64,000 nucleotides of DNA, from assembly GCA_964545205.1 (NCBI GenBank), contig CAZJFH010000012.1:1-64000 (forward strand), read 5' to 3'. A model generated the notes under the pieces. That model did no database searches. It was not told the origin of the DNA and worked only from the letters and a program-made list of their open reading frames with translations. Below, one piece after another: positions 8,866 through 17,497 of the stretch. Source of the stretch: CAZJFH01 sp964545205 (GTDB lineage: Bacteria; Pseudomonadota; Alphaproteobacteria; Rhodospirillales; Magnetospirillaceae). Position 1 is the stretch's first letter. Each line of letters opens with the position of its first letter. The position numbers and the translations under genes are program-made.

Positions 8866-10317
8866 GTGATCGACGTCCGGCCGGTCCTGTACGCCAACGG
8901 TCTGCTGCTGCTCGTGCTCGCCGCCGCGATGGTGCCGTCGGCGGTGGTCGATCTCGGCTACGGCCATCCCGACTGGCCGGTCTTCGTCGCCTCGGCGCTG
9001 GTCACCGGCTTCGCCGGCCTGGCGCTGATGCTGGGCAACCGGCCGCGCGACGCCATCACCCTGACCACCCGCCAGGCCTTCGTGCTGACCGTCTCGGTCT
9101 GGGTGATGGCCAGCGCCTTCTCGTCGCTGCCGTTCCTGTTCTCGTCGATCGACATGAGCCTGACCGACGCCTTCTTCGAGGCGATGTCGGGCATCACCGC
9201 CTCGGGCTCGACGGTGATCACCGGCCTCGACACCCTGCCGCACGGCATCCTGCTGTGGCGGGCGGTGATGCACTGGCTGGGCGGCATCGGCATCATCGTC
9301 ATGGCGCTGGTGCTGCTGCCGGTGCTGCGGATCGGCGGCATGCAGCTGTTCCGCATGGAAAGCTCGGAGAAGAACGAGAAGGTGCTGCCGCGCGCCTCGC
9401 AGATCGCCGCGGCGCTGCTGGCGGTCTACGCGGTGCTGACCGCCGTCTGCGTGCTGGCGCTCTACGCCGCCGGCATGCCGTTCTTCGACGCCCTGTGCCA
9501 CGGCATGTCGACCCTGGCCACCGGCGGCTTCGCCAATTCCGACAGCTCGATCGGCGTCTACGGCGATCCGCTGATCGAGTGGATCATCATCTTCTTCATG
9601 CTGGTCGGCGGCACCACCTTCGTGCTGTTCATCACGCCGTGGCGGCACAATCGCTGGGCCCTGCTCTACGACAGCCAGGTCGGCTGGTACCTGGCCTTCA
9701 CCGCCTTCTTCTCGGGCCTGAGCGCCTTCTGGCTGTGGACCGTGCTCGACCTGCCGGCGGCCGAGGCGCTGCGCAGCGCCACCTTCCACGTCGTCTCGAT
9801 CGTCACCACCACCGGCTTCGCGGCCGACGACTACAACGCCTGGGGCGGCTTCGGCCAGGTGCTGTTCTTCATGCTCAGCTTCGTCGGCGGCTGCACCGGC
9901 TCGACCGCCGGCGGCATCAAGATCTTCCGCTATCAGGTGCTGTTCGCGATGGGCGTCACCCAGATCAAGCGGCTGCTGCACCCGCACGGCGTCTTCGTGA
10001 TCGACTTCAACCGCCAGCGCGTGCCCGACACCATCGTCCGTTCGGTGCTGGGTTTCGCGGTCCTCTACCTGGTCACCTTCGCGCTGCTGTCGCTGGCCCT
10101 GGCGGCGACCGGGCTCGACATGCTGACCTCGCTGTCGGGCGCGGCCACGGCGCTGGGCAATGTCGGCCCCGGTCTCGGCGACACCATCGGCCCGGCCGGC
10201 AGCTTCCAGCCGCTGCCCGACCTCGCCAAATGGCTGATGTCCATCGGCATGCTGGTCGGCCGGCTGGAGGTGTTCACGGTGATCGTGCTGCTGCTGCCGC
10301 AGTTCTGGCGCCGCTAA
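8866..10317 (+). CDS. TrkH-family potassium uptake protein (first of three)
   Basis: A 483-residue integral membrane K+ (or Na+/K+) translocating subunit of the Trk/Ktr family. Four pore-loop motifs with their glycines are visible: MSGITASGSTV, STLATGGFA, VTTTGFAAD and LGNVGPGLG. GTG at 8866 with GGAGGGGGAGAG just upstream gives a start aligned with the two paralogs that follow. The first pore loop reads TASGS where the other copies have TTTG. TrkH proteins need a cytosolic NAD-binding TrkA/KtrA partner, which is not in this neighbourhood. A paralog begins 69 bp downstream. Confidence 0.94.
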   Translation: MIDVRPVLYANGLLLLVLAAAMVPSAVVDLGYGHPDWPVFVASALVTGFAGLALMLGNRPRDAITLTTRQAFVLTVSVWVMASAFSSLPFLFSSIDMSLTDAFFEAMSGITASGSTVITGLDTLPHGILLWRAVMHWLGGIGIIVMALVLLPVLRIGGMQLFRMESSEKNEKVLPRASQIAAALLAVYAVLTAVCVLALYAAGMPFFDALCHGMSTLATGGFANSDSSIGVYGDPLIEWIIIFFMLVGGTTFVLFITPWRHNRWALLYDSQVGWYLAFTAFFSGLSAFWLWTVLDLPAAEALRSATFHVVSIVTTTGFAADDYNAWGGFGQVLFFMLSFVGGCTGSTAGGIKIFRYQVLFAMGVTQIKRLLHPHGVFVIDFNRQRVPDTIVRSVLGFAVLYLVTFALLSLALAATGLDMLTSLSGAATALGNVGPGLGDTIGPAGSFQPLPDLAKWLMSIGMLVGRLEVFTVIVLLLPQFWRR

Positions 10318-10386
10318 GCCACCGCTGGACAGGCGGCCCGGCTTCGCCGATAGTCGCGCCCATCCGGGGCAGGGGACAACGCGAAT

Positions 10387-11838
10387 TTGCCGGACCTTCG
10401 ACCCATCCTGTACGTCGACGGGCTGCTGCTGAGCGCGATCGCGGCGGCGATGCTGCTGCCGATGGCGGTCGATCTCGGCGCCGGGCATGCCGACTGGCAG
10501 GTGTTCCTGGCCGCAAGCCTGGTGACCGGCTTCATCGGCGCCGCCCTGGCCCTGGGCTCCCGCGCCGCCGCCCGGGCGCAGCTCGGCGTCCGCCAGGCCT
10601 TCCTGCTGACCGTCAGCGCCTGGGTGGCGGCGGCCAGCTTCGGCGCCCTGCCCTTCGCCTTCTCGGAACTCGAACTCGGGGTCACCGACGCCTTCTTCGA
10701 ATCGATGTCGGGGCTGACCACCACCGGCTCGACCGTGATCTCCGGCCTCGACTCGCTGCCGCCCGGGATTCTGCTGTGGCGGGCGATCCTGCACTGGCTG
10801 GGCGGCATCGGCATCATCGTCATGGCGCTGGTGCTGCTGCCGATGCTGCGCATCGGCGGCATGCAGCTTTTCCGCATGGAAAGCTCGGAGAAGAAGGAGA
10901 AGGCGCGGCCACGCGCCGCCCAGGTCGCCGCCGGCCTGGTCGTCGTCTACGTCGCGCTGACGCTGCTGTGCCTGCTGGCGCTGCGCCTGGCCGGCATGAG
11001 CTGGTTCGAGGCGGTGTGCCACGCCTTCGCGACGCTGTCGACCGGCGGCTTCTCGACCTCGGACGCCTCGGTCGGCCACTTCGCCAGCCCGGCGATCGAA
11101 TGGATCATCGTGGTGTTCATGGCGGCCGGCGGCGGCACCTTCGTGCTCTACCTGTCGCCGTGGCGGCGCGGCCGCTGGGCGCTGCTGCACGACAGCCAGA
11201 TGCGCTGGTATGTCGGGTTCCTGCTGTTCTTCTCGGCGCTGCTGGGCTTCTGGCAATGGGCCGTCAACGACGTCGGCGTGCACGACGCGGCCCGCCACGC
11301 CAGCTTCAGCGTCGTCTCGATCGTCACCACCACCGGCTTCGCGGTCTCCGACTACTCGACCTGGGGCGGCTTCGCGCAGGTGACCTTCTTCGTGCTGACC
11401 TTCATCGGCGGCTGCACCGGCTCGACCTCGGGCGCCATCAAGATCTTCCGCTGGGAGGTGCTGTTCGCGATGGCCGGCATCCACATCCGCCGCCTGCTGC
11501 ATCCGCACGGCGTGTTCTCGATCGACTTCAATCGACAGCGCATTCCGGATACGGTGGTCCGATCCGTCCTCGGATTCATGGTGCTGTACTTCTTCTGTTT
11601 CGCGGTCCTGGCGCTGGGCCTGAGCGGGCTCGGGCTCGACATCGTCACCAGCCTGACCGGCGCCGCCACCGCGATCAGCAACGTCGGCCCGGGGCTGGGG
11701 CCGATCATCGGGCCGGCGGGCAATTTCCAGCCGCTGCCGGACGCCGCCAAGTGGCTGCTGGCCTTCGCGATGCTGCTGGGGCGGCTCGAGCTTCTGACCG
11801 TGCTGGTGCTGTTCGTGCCGGCGTTCTGGAGGGATTAG
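10387..11838 (+). CDS. TrkH-family potassium uptake protein (second of three)
   Basis: A 483-residue paralog of the preceding gene; long stretches are nearly identical (GGIGIIVMALVLLP, LRIGGMQLFRMESSEK, LLHPHGVF.IDFNRQR.PDT). Pore loops are MSGLTTTGSTV, TLSTGGFST, VTTTGFAVS and ISNVGPGLG, with all filter glycines kept. The start is TTG at 10387 after GGGGCAGGGG, aligning with the paralogs' N-termini. It stands 69 bp after the first copy and 6 bp before the third. No accessory TrkA gene is adjacent. Confidence 0.94.
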   Translation: MPDLRPILYVDGLLLSAIAAAMLLPMAVDLGAGHADWQVFLAASLVTGFIGAALALGSRAAARAQLGVRQAFLLTVSAWVAAASFGALPFAFSELELGVTDAFFESMSGLTTTGSTVISGLDSLPPGILLWRAILHWLGGIGIIVMALVLLPMLRIGGMQLFRMESSEKKEKARPRAAQVAAGLVVVYVALTLLCLLALRLAGMSWFEAVCHAFATLSTGGFSTSDASVGHFASPAIEWIIVVFMAAGGGTFVLYLSPWRRGRWALLHDSQMRWYVGFLLFFSALLGFWQWAVNDVGVHDAARHASFSVVSIVTTTGFAVSDYSTWGGFAQVTFFVLTFIGGCTGSTSGAIKIFRWEVLFAMAGIHIRRLLHPHGVFSIDFNRQRIPDTVVRSVLGFMVLYFFCFAVLALGLSGLGLDIVTSLTGAATAISNVGPGLGPIIGPAGNFQPLPDAAKWLLAFAMLLGRLELLTVLVLFVPAFWRD

Positions 11839-11844
11839 AGGCAG

Positions 11845-13302
11845 ATGCGCGAGCCGTCGCTGGACCTGCGCCCGATCTTCCTGATCATCGGCCTGCTGCT
11901 GTCGACGATGGCGATGGCGATGCTGCTGCCGGCCGCCGTCGACGGGCTGTTCGGGCACCGCGACTGGCTGGTGTTCGCCGCCGCCGCCGGGGTGTCGCTG
12001 TTCGCGGGGCTGGCGACGGTGCTGGCCGCCCGCACCGGGAGGATGCACCTGTCGGTGCGGCAGGTGTTCCTGCTGACCACGCTGGGCTGGATCGCCTGCG
12101 CCGCGGTGGCGGCGCTGCCCTTCGCCTTCTCCGAGCTCGACATGAGCATGACCGACGCCTTCTTCGAGGCGATGAGCGGGCTGACGACCACCGGCGCCAC
12201 GGTGATCGCCGACATCGACGCGGCGCCGCCCGGCATCCTGTTGTGGCGGGCGATCCTGCAATGGCTGGGCGGCATCGGCGTGATCGTGATGGCGATCACC
12301 GTTCTGCCGGCGCTGAAGATCGGCGGCATGCAGATGTTCCGCCTCGAGGGCTCCGACGCCTCGGACCGGCTGATGCCGCGCGCGGCGCGGGTGTCGAGCT
12401 CGATCGCGGTGATCTATCTCGGCCTGACCGCCGTGCTGGGCGTCCTGCTGTGGCTGGCGGGAATGACCGGATTCGAGGCGCTGGTCCATGCCATGACCAC
12501 GGTGTCGACCGGCGGCTACTCGACGGCCGGCGGCTCGCTGGCCGCCTTCGACAGCGTCGCCATCGAGATGACGGTGATGGCGGGCATGATCGTGGGCGGG
12601 ATGCCGTTCGTGGCGCTGCTCTACCTGCTGCAGGGCAATCCGCGGCCGCTGCGGCGCGACACCCAGATCCGCTGGTACCTGGGCTTCCTCGCCCTGGCCG
12701 GGGTCGCGGTGGCGGCCTGGCTGTGGCTGTCGCGCGGCCTGCCCGGCCTCGACGCCCTGCGCCACGGCTTCTTCACCGTGGTGTCGCTGATGACCGGCAC
12801 CGGCTTTTACACCATCGACTACGGCGACTGGAGCGGCCTGCCGCTGGCGATCCTGTTCTTCCTGATGTTCGTCGGCGGCTGCGCCGGCTCGACGGCGGCC
12901 GGCATCAAGGTGTTCCGGTTCCAGATCCTGTTCGCCAACGCCCGCGTCCAGGCCGCCCGGCTGCTCAGCCCCAACGCCGTGCTGATCCCCTACTACAACC
13001 GCCGGCCGATTCCCGAGGACGTCGCCGAGTCGGTGATGGGATTCCTGTTCGTCTACGCCCTGACCTTCGCCGGCCTCGCGATGCTGCTGGGCATGCTGGG
13101 GCTCGACTTCATGACCGCGGTGTCGAGCGCCGCCTCGGCGATCGGCAATGTCGGCCCGGGCCTGGGCGCGGTCGGCCCGACCGGCAGCTACGCCGGGCTG
13201 CCCGACGCCGCCAAGTGGCTGCTGGCCGCCGGCATGCTGCTGGGGCGGCTGGAGATGTTCATGGTCCTGGTGCTGTTCGCGCCGCAGTTCTGGCGCAGCT
13301 GA
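11845..13302 (+). CDS. TrkH-family potassium uptake protein (third of three)
   Basis: A 485-residue TrkH family protein, more diverged than the first two. Pore loops are MSGLTTTGATV, TVSTGGYST, MTGTGFYTI and IGNVGPGLG. The membrane-embedded LKIGGMQMFRLEGSD and the C-terminal LLLGRLEMFMVLVLFAP.FW match the paralogs. ATG 11845 lies 6 bp after the previous stop, so translation is probably coupled. It converges on cheZ, whose stop is only 12 bp away. The third pore loop (TGTGF in place of TTTGF) differs from the other two and may alter ion selectivity (inference). Confidence 0.93.
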   Translation: MREPSLDLRPIFLIIGLLLSTMAMAMLLPAAVDGLFGHRDWLVFAAAAGVSLFAGLATVLAARTGRMHLSVRQVFLLTTLGWIACAAVAALPFAFSELDMSMTDAFFEAMSGLTTTGATVIADIDAAPPGILLWRAILQWLGGIGVIVMAITVLPALKIGGMQMFRLEGSDASDRLMPRAARVSSSIAVIYLGLTAVLGVLLWLAGMTGFEALVHAMTTVSTGGYSTAGGSLAAFDSVAIEMTVMAGMIVGGMPFVALLYLLQGNPRPLRRDTQIRWYLGFLALAGVAVAAWLWLSRGLPGLDALRHGFFTVVSLMTGTGFYTIDYGDWSGLPLAILFFLMFVGGCAGSTAAGIKVFRFQILFANARVQAARLLSPNAVLIPYYNRRPIPEDVAESVMGFLFVYALTFAGLAMLLGMLGLDFMTAVSSAASAIGNVGPGLGAVGPTGSYAGLPDAAKWLLAAGMLLGRLEMFMVLVLFAPQFWRS

Positions 13303-13314
13303 GCCGCCGCCGGC

Positions 13315-14067
13315 TCAGTCGAACAGCTTGTCGATTTCGTCCTGGCTGATGCCCTGGTTGTCGAGCTGCGGCCCGTTGAGCAGTTTCTTCTCCCAGTCCT
13401 CGTCGACGACCTCGGCGGGGCGGTTGGGCAGGTCGAGGAAGCTGTCCTCGCCCCAGATGTCGATCATCGCGTTGATGCGCTCTTCGACGTATTTCAGCGT
13501 GTTGACGACCTTGGTGATGCGCTGGCCGGTGATGTCCTGGAAATTGCACGCCTCGAAGATCGTGATGATCTGCTCGCGCATCTCGTCGATGAGCTGCTGC
13601 GCGAAGGCGTCCTTCTCGTGCGAGCGCAGGTTGGCCGCCAGATGGTCGACGCGTTCGGCGGCGTCGAGGATGTTCTGGGTCGCCCTCTCGGTGGCGGTGA
13701 CGATGGCGTCGAGTTCGTAGGTCACCGCCATCAGCCGGTCCTCGTCGGCCTCGTGCGGGCGCAGGGCGGCGATCTCGGACTTGGTCTGCTGGATCGAGTT
13801 GGCCAGGGCGCGCAGCTCGGTCTTGAGCAGGTTGACCTCGGCCTTCTCCTGGGCGAGCAGATCCAGCGGCACCACCGCCTGGTCGATGGCCTCGGATTCC
13901 TCGGGCTTGAGGATCTTGGCGATGTCGCGCAGTTCGTCCTTCAGGCCCTGGATGGCGCGCAGGATCTCGGCGTTGCTGGCGTCGCCGGGCGCGGCGGCCG
14001 CCCCGCCCTGCTGACGAATCCGCTGCAGCTGGGCGGTGAACATCTTCTTCTGCGTCTCGTTGGTCAT
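13315..14067 (-). CDS. cheZ: Protein phosphatase CheZ
   Basis: A 250-residue alphaproteobacterial-type CheZ, which dephosphorylates phospho-CheY to terminate the chemotaxis signal. The catalytic helix contains FQDITGQRITKVV, with D178 and Q182 matching the Asp/Gln pair of enterobacterial CheZ (DLTGQ). The end of the protein, GISQDEIDKLFD, resembles the CheY-binding N-terminal peptide of FliM and should act as the CheY-binding tail. Long helices around 35-170 fit the four-helix hairpin. It lies 29 bp downstream of the bacteriohemerythrin gene and is probably co-transcribed. No other che or fli genes are nearby. Confidence 0.93.
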   Translation of the reverse strand: MTNETQKKMFTAQLQRIRQQGGAAAAPGDASNAEILRAIQGLKDELRDIAKILKPEESEAIDQAVVPLDLLAQEKAEVNLLKTELRALANSIQQTKSEIAALRPHEADEDRLMAVTYELDAIVTATERATQNILDAAERVDHLAANLRSHEKDAFAQQLIDEMREQIITIFEACNFQDITGQRITKVVNTLKYVEERINAMIDIWGEDSFLDLPNRPAEVVDEDWEKKLLNGPQLDNQGISQDEIDKLFD

Positions 14068-14096
14068 GTCCCCTGCGTCCCCGGTCCTCTGGTGCT

Positions 14097-14564
14097 TCAC
14101 GCCGGCGCCGCGCCGGATTTCAGGCGTCCCGGCCAGGTCGCCAGATCTTGACTGTCGTCCGCGCCCAGGGGCTCGACCCAGGGCCGGAAGCGGGTGTCGA
14201 CGCGGGTGATGTGGTTGGCCAGCCACTGCGAGAAGAACCGCAGCATCTCCACCTCGACCACCGCGTACTCGCCGGAATCGTAAAGCACCTTCATCTCGTC
14301 GATCCGCGCGGTCAGGCGGCGGTGCTCCGCCCGGTGCTGTTCGAGCTGCGGATAGCCGCCGCGCTCCATGAGCCGTTCCTCGAGCGCGAAATGGCCGACC
14401 GTGTATTCGAGCAGCACATTGAGGATGCTGCCGACCAGCTCGTGCGCCTGCGCCGTCTCCTGGGCGTCGTGCAACTGGTTGATGAGGCTGACGAGCAGCT
14501 TGTGGTCGTCGTCGATCGCATCGACGCCGACGCTGTATTCGTCCCGCCATACCATCAAGGTCAT
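14097..14564 (-). CDS. Bacteriohemerythrin
   Basis: A 155-residue hemerythrin-domain protein with a non-heme di-iron site that binds O2. All ligand motifs are visible in order: DDDH (first His), VGHFALEE (His and Glu), QHRAEH (two His) and ANHITRVD (His and Asp). It starts MTLMVWRDEYSVGVDAID, the usual N-terminus. As the first gene of a pair with cheZ it may link oxygen sensing or supply to motility control. The shared upstream region with a multi-PAS kinase has an ATACACCC/GGGTGTAT inverted repeat. Confidence 0.94.
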   Translation of the reverse strand: MTLMVWRDEYSVGVDAIDDDHKLLVSLINQLHDAQETAQAHELVGSILNVLLEYTVGHFALEERLMERGGYPQLEQHRAEHRRLTARIDEMKVLYDSGEYAVVEVEMLRFFSQWLANHITRVDTRFRPWVEPLGADDSQDLATWPGRLKSGAAPA

Positions 14565-14637
14565 CGTGCGACGCCCACCGCGGTCGCGGGGCCGGCGCGG
14601 CGGCCCTCGCTGGTTTTGTCCAGTTCCAGAGTCGTGA

Positions 14638-14697
14638 ATACACCCTTTTTGCCGCTTGCGGCAAGCGCCGGTACTTTTCGGACCGGCTTGGGTGTAT
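14638..14697. promoter_or_regulatory. Nested inverted repeat in the hemerythrin / PAS-kinase divergent promoter region
   Basis: ATACACCC (14638-14645) and GGGTGTAT (14690-14697) are a perfect 8-bp inverted repeat. Between them sit two smaller hairpins, GCCGCTTGCGGC (14651-14662) and CCGG...CCGG with CCGGTACTTTTCGGACCGG. The element lies between two divergent genes and may be an operator or a cruciform/hairpin. No known binding consensus was recognised. Confidence 0.4.
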
Positions 14698-14718
14698 GCT
14701 GACGGGTGGTGGAACGGG

Positions 14719-17418
14719 GTGCACGGGTTGGCTGGGGCAGACACCATCGCGTTGAGCGACATCGACGGCGACGACTGGCGCGACTTCATCGAAGTGATGA
14801 GCGACGGCGTCGCCATCTTCGGCCGCGACGAGCGCCTTCTTGTCGCCAACCGGCGCGTGTGCCGCATCCTGCCCTTCCTGGCCGGCGTCGTCCGCCCCGG
14901 CGCCAGCCTGGCCGAGATCGTCGCCGCCGAGGCGGATTCGGGGCAGTTCGCCGACATCGCCGCCGACGCCTGGCGCGAGCGGCGGCTGCATCAGCACCGC
15001 GCCGGCGGCGCGCCGATCGAGGCCCGCCTCGCCGACGGGCGCTGGCTGTTCTACGAGGCCCGGCGCACCGGTCGTGGCCGCACCGTCGCCACCGTGCGCG
15101 ACGTCACCGACATGCGCCGGCGCGAGCACCGCCTGGCCGAGGACGCCCAGGCGGCGGCGCGGCGCCAGCTGGCGGAAGCGATCGAATGTCTTTCCGACGG
15201 CTTCGCCCTGTTCGACGCCGAGGACCGCCTGGTGCTGACCAACTCGCGCTTCCGCGGCATGATGGCGCCGCTGGCCGACGTCATCACGGCCGGCCAGTCG
15301 TTCGAGACCATCGCCACCGCGGCCGTCGCGCGCGGGCTGGTTCTGGGCACGGGCGACCAACCGGCGACGTTCCTCGCCCGGCGCCTCGCCGCGCACCGCG
15401 ACGCCCAAGGGGCGCAGGAGCTGGAATTCGCCTCGGGCCGGTGGATCTCCGTGCACGAGGACCGCACGCCGGACGGCGGCGTCGTCGGGATCTATTCCGA
15501 CATCACGCGCCGGAAGCTGGCCGAGCGCGCCCTGATCGAGAGCGAGGAGCGCTACCGGCGCCTGGTCGATCTGTCGCCGGACCTCATCGTCGTCGTCGCC
15601 GACGGCCGGCTGGCCTTCGTCAACGGCGCCGGCGCCGGCATGCTCGGCGGCGACGCCGAGTCGCTGATCGGACTGCGCTTCGCCGACATCCTGCATCCGG
15701 ACTACCAGGTCATCGAGGATCCCGCCGAACTGCTCGACGAGGGCTGGGTGCCGGTGAAGCTGGTGCGTCGCGACGGCGCCGTCCTCGACGCCGAGATGGC
15801 GGTCATGCGCCTCGGCGAGCGGTCGCGCGGCGAGATCATGCTGGTCGCCCGCGACGTCACCGGCCTGAAACGCTCGACCGAGGCGTTGCTGGGCCGCGAG
15901 CAGCGCCTGCAGGGCGTCATGGACACCGTCCTCGACGGCATCATCACCATCGACGAGCGCGGCATCATCGAGACGGTCAACCCGGCCGTCGAGAAGGTGT
16001 TCGGCTATAGCGCCGAGGAGCTGGTCGGGCGCTCCGTCAACGTCCTGATGCCCGAGGACCAGGCGCGGCGGCACGACGGCTACATCCGGCACTACGTCCG
16101 CAGCGGCGAGCGCAAGGTGATGGGCATCGGCCGCGAGGAGGTCGGGCGCCGCAAGGACGGCACGCTGTTCCCGTTCGACCTCGCCATCAGCGAGCTGCGC
16201 CTCGGCGGCCGGCGGCTGTTCACCGGCGTGCTGCGCGACATCACCCAGCGCAAGGAGGCCGAGCGCGCCCTGCGCGAGAGCGAGGAGCGCTACGCGCTGG
16301 CGATGGCCGGCACCAACGAGGGCATGTGGGACTGGGACATTCCCGGCGACCGCCTTTACGCCTCGCCGCGCATGCAGATGCTGATGGGCTTCTTCGATTC
16401 GCGCCCGACCCGTCCGGCGCAATGGGTGACGCGCATCCATCCCGACGACCGCGAGCCGTATCGCGCGGCGCTGATCGAGCACCTGAAGGGCAGGACCGAT
16501 TCCTTCATCGCCGAATACCGCATCCTGCACCCCGGCGGCATCCGCTGGATCCGCCATCGCGGCCTGGCGCTGCGCGACAAGGCGGGACGCGCCTACCGCA
16601 TGGCCGGCTCGATCGACGACGTCACCGCCAGCAAGGAGGCCGAGCGGGCGCTGCTGCAGGCCAAGGAGCAGGCCGAGATCGCCAACCGCGCCAAGACCGA
16701 GTTCCTGGCCAACATGTCGCACGAGCTGCGAACGCCGCTGAACGCCATCATCGGCTTCTCGGAGATCATCCACAGCCAGATGTTCGGCGACGTCAACCCG
16801 CGCTACCGCGAATACGTCCAGAACATCAACGACTCCGGCCGGCACCTGCTCGACGTCATCAACGACATCCTGGACGTCTCGCGCATCGAGGCCGGCAAGC
16901 TGAAGCTCGAGCCGGAGCCGGTGAAGCTTCAGGCGGTGATCGAGTCCAGCCTGCGGCTGATCCAGCAGCGCGCCCTGCGCGGCGGCCTGACCATCGAGAC
17001 CGCCGTTCCCGAGACGCTGCCGGTGATCTGCGGCGAGGCCCGGCGGCTGAAGCAGGTGATGCTCAACATCCTGTCCAACGCGGTGAAGTTCACCCCCGAG
17101 GGCGGGCGCATCCGCATCGCCGCGCACCGGCGCGACGGCGGGGCCGTGGCGGTCGAGATCGCCGACGACGGCATCGGCATGGCGGCCGAGGACATCCCGC
17201 GGGCGCTCACCCCGTTCGTGCAGGTCGACAGCCGCCTCGCGCGCCGTTACGAGGGCACCGGCCTCGGGCTGCCGCTGGCGCGGGCGTTCATGGAGCTGCA
17301 CGGCGGCACCCTGGAGCTGTCGAGCGCGCCGCGGCGCGGCACGACGGTGACGCTGACCTTTCCCGGCGACTGCGTCCTGGAGGGGTGCGAAGGGCGATCC
17401 GACGGCGAAGGGGATTGA
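14719..17418 (+). CDS. Multi-PAS sensor histidine kinase
   Basis: A ~899-residue cytoplasmic histidine kinase without membrane segments. About five PAS-like units occur in series (starting near FIEVMSDGVAIF, AIECLSDGFALFD, YRRLVDLSPDLIVVV, LQGVMDTVLDGIITID and YALAMAGTNEGMWDWD; the last is PAS_3-like). They are followed by the H-box FLANMSHELRTPLNAIIGF, N-box MLNILSNAVKF, G1 ADDGIGM and G2 GTGLGLPLAR. No receiver domain is attached and no response regulator is adjacent. GTG 14719 is the likely start. It is divergent from the hemerythrin-cheZ pair, so a redox or oxygen input is possible (inference). Confidence 0.92.
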   Translation: MHGLAGADTIALSDIDGDDWRDFIEVMSDGVAIFGRDERLLVANRRVCRILPFLAGVVRPGASLAEIVAAEADSGQFADIAADAWRERRLHQHRAGGAPIEARLADGRWLFYEARRTGRGRTVATVRDVTDMRRREHRLAEDAQAAARRQLAEAIECLSDGFALFDAEDRLVLTNSRFRGMMAPLADVITAGQSFETIATAAVARGLVLGTGDQPATFLARRLAAHRDAQGAQELEFASGRWISVHEDRTPDGGVVGIYSDITRRKLAERALIESEERYRRLVDLSPDLIVVVADGRLAFVNGAGAGMLGGDAESLIGLRFADILHPDYQVIEDPAELLDEGWVPVKLVRRDGAVLDAEMAVMRLGERSRGEIMLVARDVTGLKRSTEALLGREQRLQGVMDTVLDGIITIDERGIIETVNPAVEKVFGYSAEELVGRSVNVLMPEDQARRHDGYIRHYVRSGERKVMGIGREEVGRRKDGTLFPFDLAISELRLGGRRLFTGVLRDITQRKEAERALRESEERYALAMAGTNEGMWDWDIPGDRLYASPRMQMLMGFFDSRPTRPAQWVTRIHPDDREPYRAALIEHLKGRTDSFIAEYRILHPGGIRWIRHRGLALRDKAGRAYRMAGSIDDVTASKEAERALLQAKEQAEIANRAKTEFLANMSHELRTPLNAIIGFSEIIHSQMFGDVNPRYREYVQNINDSGRHLLDVINDILDVSRIEAGKLKLEPEPVKLQAVIESSLRLIQQRALRGGLTIETAVPETLPVICGEARRLKQVMLNILSNAVKFTPEGGRIRIAAHRRDGGAVAVEIADDGIGMAAEDIPRALTPFVQVDSRLARRYEGTGLGLPLARAFMELHGGTLELSSAPRRGTTVTLTFPGDCVLEGCEGRSDGEGD

Positions 17419-17497
17419 ACGGGCGCCGCCTTCGTCCGAAGATTCGTGGGACGCCGCCCGCGACAGCCGGGCCGAAGCGGCTGAAGGGAGGCCTCGC

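Noticed and set aside
7603..12765. Very long minus-strand open frame (1720 codons) and a similar plus-strand frame at 8412-13349
   Set aside because: Both are shadows of the folE/TrkH genes in high-GC DNA. Their translations are rich in Arg, Gly, His and Gln without domains, while the TrkH frames have complete family motifs.
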